From the NCBI GenBank assembly GCA_029582165.1, contig CM055893.1:27131179-27195178 (forward strand): a stretch of 64,000 bases of DNA, given 5' to 3'. Positions 53,520 through 63,954 of the stretch are shown here, one piece after another. A program made the position numbers and the translations under genes. Position 1 is the first letter of the stretch; the number at the start of each line of letters is the position of its first letter. The notes beneath the pieces were generated by a model. It searched no databases. It worked only from the letters and a program-made list of their open reading frames with translations, and was not told the origin of the DNA. The DNA is from Portulaca oleracea. Taxonomy: Eukaryota; Streptophyta; Magnoliopsida; Caryophyllales; Portulacaceae.

Positions 53520-53871
53520 GCAGACTCGATCTCGACGAGGCCGACGCCTAAAACTCCATCGATTTCGAATCTGGAGAGTATTATTCGCAAGGCAAACGCT
53601 AGCTCGAGACGGGAAAGGCGACAAAGGGAGCAAGTGAGAGTTGAAATTCCAATGGTTGCGGAAGAAGCAAGTCCACCTGTACCTTAGCATCATATTCATT
53701 ACCATCGTCGGGTACGGGAGGCGATCCCATAATATTGCCTACATTACCGCCAAATGCATCGTTCGAGTTTAAACCATACTTACTGGAGATATTCGAGAAC
53801 ACTCCGTACCATGGAGGAGAACATGAAAATCCCATCGATCACATGAATAGGTTCGAGCAACGTATCAGTTT
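53520..53871 (+). pseudogene. gag N-terminal fragment, interrupted by the Ogre-like LTR
   Basis: Segments such as SNLESIIRKANASSRRERRQRE and FEFKPYLLEIFENTPYHGGEHENPIDHMNRFEQRISFV are very close to the Gag of the inner element at 28415-29539, closer than to elements 1 and 2. A stop (TAG near 53685) and a frame change interrupt it. The Ogre-like LTR starts at 53872, inside the ORF. This is therefore a second member of the autonomous-type subfamily. Confidence 0.85.
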
Positions 53872-55431
53872 TGTAGACACCGGGATTTGCATCGATATAA
53901 TCCCGGCTTATCAATAAGTCATTTGGGCCATGTAATAAGTGAAACAAGCAAAGCAAACCCAAGTCGGCCCAGTACCAGAAACAAAACCAGCACAGGTTTT
54001 GGTTAAAATAGTCGGCCCAGAGCCAGAACCAGCCCAAGGCGCGCCCCGGCCTAGACACTACAAAACCCGCGCGGGTTTTGTATTCTCTGAGCGCGTCATT
54101 TTGCGTTGCTTACGTCAGCAATCCGTGTGCATGATTAATGAAAAGCCGCGCGGGTTTTATCTTGAAAAATCCGGCGCCAAAAACATTGATCACCCTCCCT
54201 TGATTTTAGCCCACATGTTTTGACCTTGGCCTTGACTTGGAAGCTACGTGATTGCATGGCATGATCATGGGGATGTGTCCCATGATTCTCCCTCCATTTC
54301 CCTCCAAATCCTTCACCTCATCACCTATACATACCCCCTTCCATTCCCTTCATTTCTCATCAACAACTCTCAAAAACCACCTCCATTATACTCAAATCAC
54401 CAACTATCATCATAATTCTACCCTTACTCTTCTAAACTCTCTCTATCCATCCTCTTATTATCACTCTCCTACTCTACCAAATTCTCATCACATCGCTACA
54501 CATATATCACCTTTCTATCATTCTTATACTCATCCTTCATTCGCCAAGTCAAGGGAAGTCAAGGCATTTCGATCGGTGCATCCGGATTCATAAACCAACG
54601 AGGTTCGCCCTTACGTTTCTTTCATTATTGTTATTTTAATTATGTAATTTGTATTTCATTTTCATTACTTGTGCATTTTTTGTAAATAAAAACCTTGTTT
54701 TATAATGTATGCTAAGAATTTAAAGTTGTGAAATTAATTAAACTTCTCCCTGCTCTTTTTCAATTTAATGTCTATTTTAGTAGAGTCTGTTTTCTAACAG
54801 GCGAATTCGAGAACTTTATAATTCCCAAATCCGTAACCTTACCCCCGGACTTAGAGTCGGGTTTCGTAGACCGGAGTTTATTTTATTAATTTTATGGTTT
54901 GTCGGTTTCCTCAAATCGGCTGGCGACTCTTTTATTCTTTTTATAATCTGTTTAATTATTTAATCTTGAAATTTACACTAAAAAAAATATAATTAAAGAT
55001 GATTTAAACATCTCCCATTCCACACATTCAAGGCCAAAGCCGAGAGAAAATGGGTCATGAAACCATAAAACTCGCACAGGTTTTATTGTTTTTAACTCAT
55101 TTTCTCTAGCCCAGGAAAATAGGCGGCCCAGCCCAAGATCAGTCAAAACCCGCGTGGGTTTTGACCGTTCTTGGCTGTCCGATTACTTTCTTTTGGGCAC
55201 GAGTTGGTAGTTTGGGACGATTTTAAATTATATTTAATATATTTTTTGGGGTAATTTCAATATTTAAATAATAAAAAAACAGATTTGTAAAATAAATAAA
55301 ATTTCACCACCCCGAAAATGAATTTCATAAAATAAAAATATCCCTATTTAAGGATTAAGCAACCTTAGTTGGCTCCCGATCAATTAAGTAGCGCATCATG
55401 GAAAAAGGGTCACTTTCTCCGGGGTCCTACA
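53872..55431 (+). repeat. Ogre/Tat-like 5' LTR, complete (1,560 bp)
   Basis: TGTAGACACCGGG...GGTCCTACA, followed by the PBS. It contains 'acaaaacccgcgcgggtttt' near 54058-54080 and related GCGGGTTTT repeats near 54150 and 55150, and the 'cttacccccggac' block shared with the window's first LTR. Left flank agttt (53867-53871) may be the target duplication; the partner end is not in the window. Confidence 0.9.
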
Positions 55432-55434
55432 GAT

Positions 55435-55453
55435 TGGCGACTCCACTGGGGAC
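55435..55453 (+). other. Primer-binding site (tRNA-Arg type)
   Basis: TGGCGACTCCACTGGGGAC, intact, three bases after the LTR end. Confidence 0.9.
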
Positions 55454-56700
55454 TTAAACTTAAAAAGAGGGTAAAACTTGAAAAAACCGAATTAATTTGA
55501 AATTGTAAAAGGGAGAAGTTGATTTATTTTCGCGATTTTATAATTCTTTTTTTTAGGCATCCTTTGCATATCGGGCCACTAATCGCGTCTTTTGACATGT
55601 TAGCACAAAGGCGACGGATAAGTTATACCTAGGTGATTCCCTCGAGAGCGTGCGGGCCACTACTTGTGGGATGCACTCTACATCGCCAAGCATTTGGTCC
55701 CCTCTCTCCCCGCGTTACACTCATAGGGATTCCTTGAAGTTCTTTGAGAAATACCTCACACTTCCTACCCTCGGGTACAGAGAACGGAGATGAAAACGTG
55801 TGGTAGGCCATGAAATCAAAAGTGTGCTACCCCCTTCCTCTTTTCCTTTTGTTTTAGAGTCGACCCTAGTTTAGAGGTTTTGTTCTAGTCCATATAAAAT
55901 TCATTGGGTTGAGAAAATAATTACTTATTAATTAGAATAATTAACTCCAAAGGCATCATGGTTAGCCCAAGTGGAAGGGCACATTCATGCTAGAAAGGTG
56001 ATTATTTTAATTAATAAATAAAAATCGACTCACCCTTGATGATATTATATGGCCCTTAACAAAATTCTCTTAACAAAGGTCCAAAAAAAAAGTGAATTAA
56101 AAGGTCCAACAAAATTAATGGATAACGTTTTAGATTGCATAATAATCACTAAGCTCGAGAAATGGGTTTGTCGATTTAATTAATAAATCCACCATTTGTT
56201 ATGGTCGGCCCGTTGTTAGGCGCAACCTTATTGGATTTGTTGATTAAACCAATAAATTAATTATGACTCGCTTATTGTTGATTTTATTCAATCCATTACA
56301 ATATCCATTTTCCTTGACAAAAAAAATAAATAAAAAGGAAGACAAAAGAACGGGTTGTCAGTCTTGTTGAGCATTATTCTAGTCCGCATGATAGTCATTA
56401 TGGCTTGAGTTGTCTAAGTTGTTGGGCCAAGTTACGGATTCTCCTTAAAACGGCCGACTTGTGGTATGAGCCCATCCGAATTGAGAAACACTGACTTGAA
56501 CCCATCAATTTATGTCCCGCTCGCTATGTTTGACTTTATTCGGCCCTTTATTATGCTTTGTCCATAGGTTCATATAGAGTTAGGTCATGCACTCCCGAAA
56601 AGTGGGTGAGTCCTTTGTGTAAGCATATATGTGTCAAGTCAGTTAGGATCATATAGGTCTTGGGGCATGCATGCGTCGGGTAGTATATGTCAGAGTATGT
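55454..56700 (+). other. Noncoding leader of the second Ogre/Tat-like element
   Basis: Collinear with 713-2089: 'aggcat..tttgcat..cgggcca', 'attctcttaacaaaggtcc', 'atcactaagc', 'gttacggattctccttaaaa', 'gttcatatagagttaggt'. No shared ORF. Confidence 0.65.
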
Positions 56701-58740
56701 CATCGAGTGTTCTAACTTTGAATTTCCATGGAGGCATCATTGGTGATCGACTCCGAGCCCGCATTCGAGATCCACGAACTGGTCGTTTGATTCCGAACTC
56801 ACATTACGATCCATCTGTAACTAGTGACTGCATCATGTCTGGAGAGAAATTCCAAGAAGTCCCGGTCCAAAGCACCGAAACCAACATCACGAAGCATTTA
56901 GACGAGCTCTATACCAAAATGCAAGGTCTTGTATTCGCTAATACCCTAGAGTAGGAACAAAAGATGAGCAAAAGGTTGAGTGAACAACAACAAGTAATGG
57001 ATGGTATGCTGCAAGCCATCACTAAGATCAACACTAAGTTAGGGTTGAATGTTGAAGAGGATGACAAAGAGATGTAAGAATATGAATCCGAACCTAAAAT
57101 CATCAAGACATTCTCAGATTCTGGAGGAATAGGGATATCTAAGGCTAAGGTTAACACGCCTGAAATGTCAAAACCTACAAGGGACCCCGCTGTTAAGGCC
57201 CTTGAGCAGAAGTTAGAAAGCCTCACCAAAGCAATGAGCTCTGTGCCGGCCTTTGTTGACAAATACTTGGAAGTTCCATTGCCTATTCAACCAACCCTGA
57301 AGGTAGCTGACAAAGTTGAAGTGCCAAATATTAGGTTCAAACCTTCTGATAACCCTATTCATCATGTTGAGGAGTTCATGAGGTTGGCACCTTTGAATCG
57401 GATTGATACCGACTTATACTCTACTGTCTTTCCATCCACCCTAGATGGAGAAGCAAAGGTATGGTATCATGCACTGTCACCCTAAATCAAAGCCAATTGG
57501 AGTGAGCTATTCAAAGCTTTTATCCACCATTACACTCGCATCCAGAAGAAGCAAGCTACGGTGGATGACTTAACCGCCATGAAGCAACGGGATGATGAGT
57601 CCTTTATGGATTACTTTGAAAGATGGCATACAAAGTTGTCCCACATCAACGAGACAATTCCTCTCCGCATGCAGTTATCTACCTTTAAGCAAGGACTCAA
57701 GTGAAGTCTATCCAAGCATTTGGGGTACCATGTCGTAAAGGACATTGATTACCTAAAGGACATTTGTGTCCAATTAGAGGCGACGCGCAATGATAAGACC
57801 GCTTCGCCTGGATGGAAAGGGTCCAGCTCCAACAGGAGGGCCACTAGTGCGGCTAGCCACCCTCCTAAGATTATGGAGACTAACTCTATCCAGCGCAATG
57901 GGCCCTATGTACCAAAGTATGAGACTTATACGCCTTTGGATGTTCCTTACTCTCAAGCTCTCGACCGTCTAGTCAAGAAGGATATCTTGGTTTTGCCCTT
58001 ACCGAAAGAGGAGCCGGAAATCAAAGGCAGAAACTGGGATGCCAACCAATTTTGCTGCTATCACCGTCGCCGAGGGCATGACACTGAGAAATGTTGGACT
58101 CTCAGGAACAAGATAAAAGATATGATTAGGGCAGGGACGTTGCCAATGCCAAAAGCTGCTAAGAAACCAAACAATCAAAGTAACCCTATGCGTGAACATG
58201 TAAATGCTATTTTCTATGGCGATTTCAGCTTCGACCCCACTACTTTGATTGTACAAGAAGGTCAACTTGTCCCCGAAATAGTTGGGTTCTCGGAAGGTCT
58301 GTTCGTCCATGGTATTTGGGATAGTGACGAAGATGATGAGCCTGAGCATCCCGAGACAGAAGGGATGGAGAAAGATGAACCAGATGATGTTGCATTTCTT
58401 ACTCGGTCTGGTCGCCATAACCAAAGGAACACCACCACCCCAGTGACTGTTCCTAACCCAACACCAACGGCCGGTAATGACAATCAGGTCTCCCCTGAAG
58501 ATCCTCTTCTTTCTCAACTCAAAAAGACAAGGGCGGAGGTTACCATATGGCAACTCATATGCACGTCATATGCTCATAGACAGAAGATGTTGTATGCTCT
58601 TACAACACTCACTGTATCCCCTACAACTCCCGAAACGTTGGTTGCTCATGTTACTACCCAACTGGAGATGATTACTGTTGGGATTGAGGATCTGCCTCAG
58701 GGAGGAACGTCTCACAACAAAGCCCTATATCTTACAGTGC
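56701..58740 (+). pseudogene. gag pseudogene, Ogre/Tat-like element 2
   Basis: One reading frame runs from about 56700 to 58778, interrupted by stops near 56952 (TAG), 57076 (TAA), 57483 (TAA) and 57702 (TGA). It has the coiled-coil-like N-terminal region (LSEQQQVMDGMLQAITKIN), the capsid-like part (HHVEEFMRLAPLNRIDTDLY; DESFMDYFERWHTKLSH) and the knuckle FCCYHRRRGHDTEKC near 58050-58095. The last part, 57720-58778, is open for 352 residues. It is better preserved than the copy at 2090-3744, which it matches throughout. Confidence 0.9.
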
Positions 58741-59371
58741 AATGCTCCAACAAAAACTATCCCACTGGTCCTGGTTGACAATGGTTCAGCTGTAAATGTG
58801 TGCCCTTGGAGGACGGCGCAAAAATTAGGGGTTCAACAACAACACTTGGCTCAGAATGGTGTACAACTGAGGGCCTATGACAATTCGCCTCGGAATAAGT
58901 CGGATCTATAGTATTGCCTATTACTACCGGCAGCGTCACTCGGAATGTGGAATTTGTGGTGCTAGACATTCCAGTCTCTTTCAATTTACTGTTAGGGAGG
59001 CCATAGCTTCATGAGTGCAACGCAATAGCATCTACTCTACATCAAAAGGTGAAAATGCTGGTTCAAGGACAAGTAATCACTATCTCGGGAGAGTCTATCA
59101 ACGCTGTTTTCACTCCTAAACAGTCAACTCTAAAAGTAGAGCACAATTCGATAGATGAAGAACTCCACAACTTCGATAGATGAGCAAGGATGAAGCACCT
59201 TTTGACTTCGATCCCTACTCAAATCCCAAGGTACCTGCTATGCTTGAGAAAAAAGGTTATTTCCTCGGAATGCCACTAGGGAAGAATCCGAAGAACAAAA
59301 TTCCGCCCATGTTCAAGACCTTCAAACAGCAGGGAAGGTATGGCTTAGGCTACAAGCCAACTGAGAAGGAC
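58741..59371 (+). pseudogene. Protease and G-patch-like region, Ogre/Tat-like element 2
   Basis: After a frameshift near 58740 the protease reads PLVLVDNGSAVNVCPWRTAQKLG, with the Asp-Asn-Gly active-site triad used by Ogre/Tat proteases. A second frameshift near 58900 precedes VLPITTGSVTRNVEFVVLD and FNLLLGRP-stop. The G-patch-like segment (KKGYFLGMPLGKN, GRYGLGYKPTEKD) is in an open frame at 59180-59371. The region is identical to 43438-43910 except around 59160-59180. Beyond 59371 the sequence switches to Athila RT. Confidence 0.85.
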
Positions 59372-59516
59372 ATCATCCCCATCGTAAATAGCGAATGGGA
59401 AACCCCAGTTCAGTGTGTGCCAAAGAAGGGCGGGATGACAGTTGTTGAGAATGACCAAGAAAGACCATTTCCCTCTCCCCTTCACTGACCAAATGTTAGA
59501 GAGGTTGGCGAGTCAT
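59372..59516 (+). pseudogene. Athila RT fragment, second copy
   Basis: Counterpart of 43911-44055 with the same internal deletion and frameshift, directly before the LTR at 59517. Confidence 0.8.
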
Positions 59517-61354
59517 TGTTTAGACCCAGTTTTATGTCTAAATAATGCCATAATTTTAGGCTTTTGACTCGTTTCGTGTTTATTTTCATGGTTTTTTAGT
59601 ATGTTTTTGGTTATTTTGTAGGTTTTGGTATTTTACACAAAAACGAGGTAAAACGGGCCATTTTAGAGCATTTTGGTGATTTCCCGAGCCGAGCCGGCCC
59701 GAGAGCCGAGGCGGAGTTGACCCGGGACCACTTTCCCTTCATTTGGTACGAAACAGTGAAGTAACACCAGCTACGACCCTTGTAGGGGCGTTACATGCCT
59801 TGGAATGAAGGAACAAAAGGAAGAAAAGAGGAGGGTAGCCCCCGCCACCCTTGGCGTGGCACCCGCTACCTCAGCTGGGCAAAGGGAAGAAGACAAGCAT
59901 GGTAGCCCCCGCCACCCTGGGCGTTGCACCCGCTACCCCTGGCTGCCAGAACAATCGCATGTGGTTTTCGCAGGTGGCGCCGCATCACCGCGTGGCTACC
60001 CAGCAGGTAGCGCCCGCTACCATATAGGTGGCACCCGCGACCTCCTGGTCCAGAAGAAGACCGCACCTGCGGTCTCCTAGACCGCACCTATGGTCTCATG
60101 AAGCTCAAAATCGCCTGGGAGATTTCGTTGAATAGCCAGAGACCGCACCTGCGGTCTCCCCAATTCTACGTGATGTTTCGGCCTTGTACGCTGCGTTTTG
60201 GGCAGCACCTTTGCCTTGTTTTTATTGCTCTTTTGCTGCGTTTTCTCAGGGGGACCCCCATTCTAGTACTTAGACTCAATTTTCAGCCTTGTATTAGTGA
60301 GTTTTAGTAAAAGATTAGCCTTAATTATTCTAGGGTTTTGGTGGATTTTTGGTGTGATTCAAGGATTGAAGACTCAAATAATTGAGAGATTGTTGGATTA
60401 TCATTCCCTTTGCTTTTCTTTATTCACTACAACATTTTGATAAGTATTTTCTTCCCTTAACTCTTTATTAATTACTTTGCTAATTACTTTGTTGCTTGTT
60501 TAATTGTTCTTGCTTGTTATTTCAATTTCTTTGCTTGTTCTTGATTGTTGATGTTAGAAATCATGCTTAGGGTTGGTTCGGATGTTGTTAGCTTAGTTTT
60601 TATCATGATTAGTGGCTAGAAACCCTATGGGTTAGGGGCTAATTAAGGGTGTGAATGAGTGATTAGGTTTGGGTTAGCAATATTAGTGAGTAATTAGTTG
60701 GGAAATCAATTTCCCACTCCTTTCCTTCCCTCAAGTGTGATTTATATGGGTCCGAAAGCTCCCGAATACATCCAACACTTGTGTTGGAAGGTAGGAGCCG
60801 GGATAGTTAATGCTCACCCACGAAAATGGAAGGAGGTTAACTAGGGAATTCCGTTTCATTAACCCTCCGGGTCCGTGGTGGACTTTGGGGAAGTTAATCC
60901 GGACTATCCTCGAAAGAGGAAGCTCGGGTGGTATTTTCTAACGGAATTACCATTTGATTCTCCCTCCTTGTTATTCTCTTGTAGCAAAAACCCATTTCCT
61001 CATCCCCGTTTGCATCCCGAAAAGCCTCCGAAGCCCATTTCCTTTCCTTGACTGACCTTAGCTTTGTTTCTTGCGTTGTGAGCCCTTCAAACCGAATTGC
61101 TTTACATAGTGATCTTAACCCGACCGTAGATCAAGTTTATTAGCCAAGGCCCCTAGCTCCCTGAGAGAGAACGACAAAACCGGGGTATGAAAACCACGTT
61201 ACACAAAATGGCGCCATTGCTGGGGAGCAAGCGCCCCTAGCTTAGTTTCTTGGTCTTGAGTTGTTTAAGATTGCTTTCATGCTAGAAACTAGGTTGTTCC
61301 AATTCTCGATAAATTTGATGCTTCTCTATTTCTTATAGGAGGTTTCGAGTTCTG

Positions 61355-62628
61355 ATGGCTGAGGGCCAAGCCGGTTCACCCCGTACCCTTCTATCATATG
61401 TCGTTCCATCATTGGGTACGGGAGGCAACCCAATCACTTTACCACCGTTACCACCCAATGTTGTATTCGAATTTAAACCGTACTTACTTGGAGTCTTTTC
61501 AAGCAATCAGTTTTATGGAGAAAAATTTGAGATTGCTATTGCACACATCGAGAAATTTGAAGATCGGATTAGTTTCATGCAAGTTCCCGGTTTATCTTTC
61601 AAATTTATGAAATTGAAGTTCTTTCCTCTAACTCTTACGGGGAAAGCGAAGACATGGCTTCAAACATGCCCTCCCGACACATATTCTTCATGGGAGGTAC
61701 TTAGAAGGGATTTCCTATACCGATTCTTCCCAGCGGATGAAACTTATAGACTCCGACGAGTTATTATGTCATTCAAGCAAGAACCCGGAGAAGATCTTTT
61801 AGAGGCTTGGGGGAGATTTAAAAGCCTTCAATGCCAATGTCCACATCATAATTTACCGGATTGGATGCTACTTCAACACTTTTATTATGGGCTTTGTGAT
61901 TCATACAAAGAGTCCATTGATCGTGCATCCGGAGGGATGTTCTTAAAGAAGACTGCGAAGGAAGCCAACATTTTTCTTCATGAGCTATCTCTGAATGTTC
62001 GTAGTTGGAGGCGCCAAAATTCAGAAATGGGGATCATTCTTTGGAACACAACCCAACTATTAAGCTTCTAATGGCCACCGTTCTTGATTTGCAAAAGAAG
62101 ATGGTGAATGATGAAGTTTCCAACCAGTGAAACTTAGCCCGAGTATGCAAACCTTTGCATCCACTCCTATTCCTAATTTGCATACTTGTAAATTGTGTTT
62201 TGGTCCACATCTTTAGCATCAATGTACGGAGTATCGTCAAGTAGAACATGCGAATGCCATCTATTCCAACCAACTTTATTCCCATTCTTATGAGGATTAT
62301 GATCCTAGTTATACCACGTTTGTCAACCGGTGTTTAACCCTGTTTCTCAACCATATGACCATTATGCACATTTTCAAGAAGAGTTCTCACATCAACCTAT
62401 CCCACAATCTCAATTTTCTCAACCGTCCCAAGATTCTATGATTGAAACGTTGTTGCAACAAATTGTGGCTAATCAAGAAAGTGAGGAGGCTCGTCTTAGA
62501 GACCTTGAAACCAAAATGACCCAAGTTGCTCAACAAATATACCTTTCTCAACCCATTCAACCTCAACATGTCCAAGGGGAACAAGTTGATGCTATTACCC
62601 TAAGGAGTGGAAGAAAAATGAAGAACCT
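61355..62628 (+). pseudogene. gag of element 3
   Basis: Same as element 2's Gag up to about residue 220. There, near 62006-62025, single-base losses in G runs shift the frame and it ends at 62069 without SNQ. The knuckle stop of element 2 (after CFGPHL) is shared. The Gln-rich segment is at 62330-62635. Confidence 0.85.
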
Positions 62629-63954
62629 ATGGTAGAGGGGGAGAATGTGGAAGATGAGAGATCTTTGGGAGAGAATGAGGGAGTCGTGGAGGATGAAAAT
62701 GAAGAGGAGAGCTTAGGAGTTGAGCGAGCCATAGTTGAGGAGAAAGAGGATGATGTTGTAGCTAATGAGGCCGAGGATGAAAAAAAGGAAAAGTTGGAAG
62801 AGAGAGTGGAGATTGAGAAAAGACGAGAGAAAGGAAAAGAAATCTTGAGGAAGATAATCATGAAAACCTTTGGAGAAACCTGCTTCATATAGACCACCAA
62901 GATCTTTCCCGAGATTGATTCAACATAAAAATGAGGCGAAGTTTGTGCAATTTATTGAGATGTTGAAGAAGCTCCAAGTCAATATTCCTTTCTTGATGCC
63001 ATGGCGGAGGTCCCTTCTTTCAAGAAACATCTTAATGATCTGTTGACAAACAAAAGGAGAATCAAAGAGTCGTCAACCGTTCATCTCAGTTGCAATGCCA
63101 TTATGGGGAGCAAAACTCTAGAGAAACTTGTCGATCTGGGTAGTTTCTCTATACCATGCTTAATTGGTGATATGAGGATTGATAATGCATTATGTGACTT
63201 GGGGGAAAGTGTTAGTGTCATGCCACACTCAATATGTAAGAAGTTGAACCTTGATGACTTGACCCCTACAACTATTAGCTTGCAACTTGCTGACCGAAGT
63301 GTTAGGAAGCCCTTGGGAATATTAGAAGACATCCCGGTTCAAGTGAGAAGTTTCCTTATCTCTTGTGACTTCGTTATTTTGGAGATGGATGAAGATTGGA
63401 GAAGCCCTATTATTCTTGGTCGACCCTTCTTGGCCACTGTGGGAGCAATTATAGATGTAAAAAGAGGTCGTTTATCTCTTCATGTGGGGAGAGAACATAT
63501 TGATTTTGATCTTGATCCTTCGAGAAGGAACCCTAACAAGGAGTTACGCTTCAAGGTCAATGCAGTGGTTGGTATTATGGATGAGCATCAAGAGGAGCCA
63601 TGCTTACATATTGTGGAACCGGATGATTGGGGTGGACAAAGTCACCCTAAATCTATTCATTTTGAGCTTCATGGAGATAGTTTCACCTTCCATGGTGACT
63701 TTCTCAACACCGTGCCTTTGAGGAGGGAGATTGCCTTGGGTGAAACATATATTGAGAATATGAAATTGAGAAGGATGGCTTTCCAAGGCCCGAAACCCGG
63801 CACATCACCAATATCAAGCGGAGGTTATCTTCTCTTTCTATCTAGCCTATCAAGTCTTCAAGGAGGCATGCTCAATTCTTGCCCAAGAAGAGGAAACGAT
63901 GGAAAAGGAGGAAGAAATATTGGTGGAGTAAAGCAAGGAGGCCGTTACCTTTGA
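62629..63954 (+). pseudogene. Protease region of element 3
   Basis: The charged linker (62629-62892) is separated from the protease frame (63001-63954) by several short losses at 62847-62915, all in runs of G, T or C compared with 47380-47460. Retropepsin ALCDLGESVSVMPHSI and PIILGRPFLATVG are present. The same frameshift as in element 2 precedes the basic tail, whose start is visible at 63879-63960. Confidence 0.85.

Noticed and set aside
54252..54593. 113-residue Ser/Thr/His-rich ORF in the Ogre-like LTR
   Set aside because: Pyrimidine-rich LTR sequence, no similarity to known proteins and no counterpart in the LTR at 1-691.
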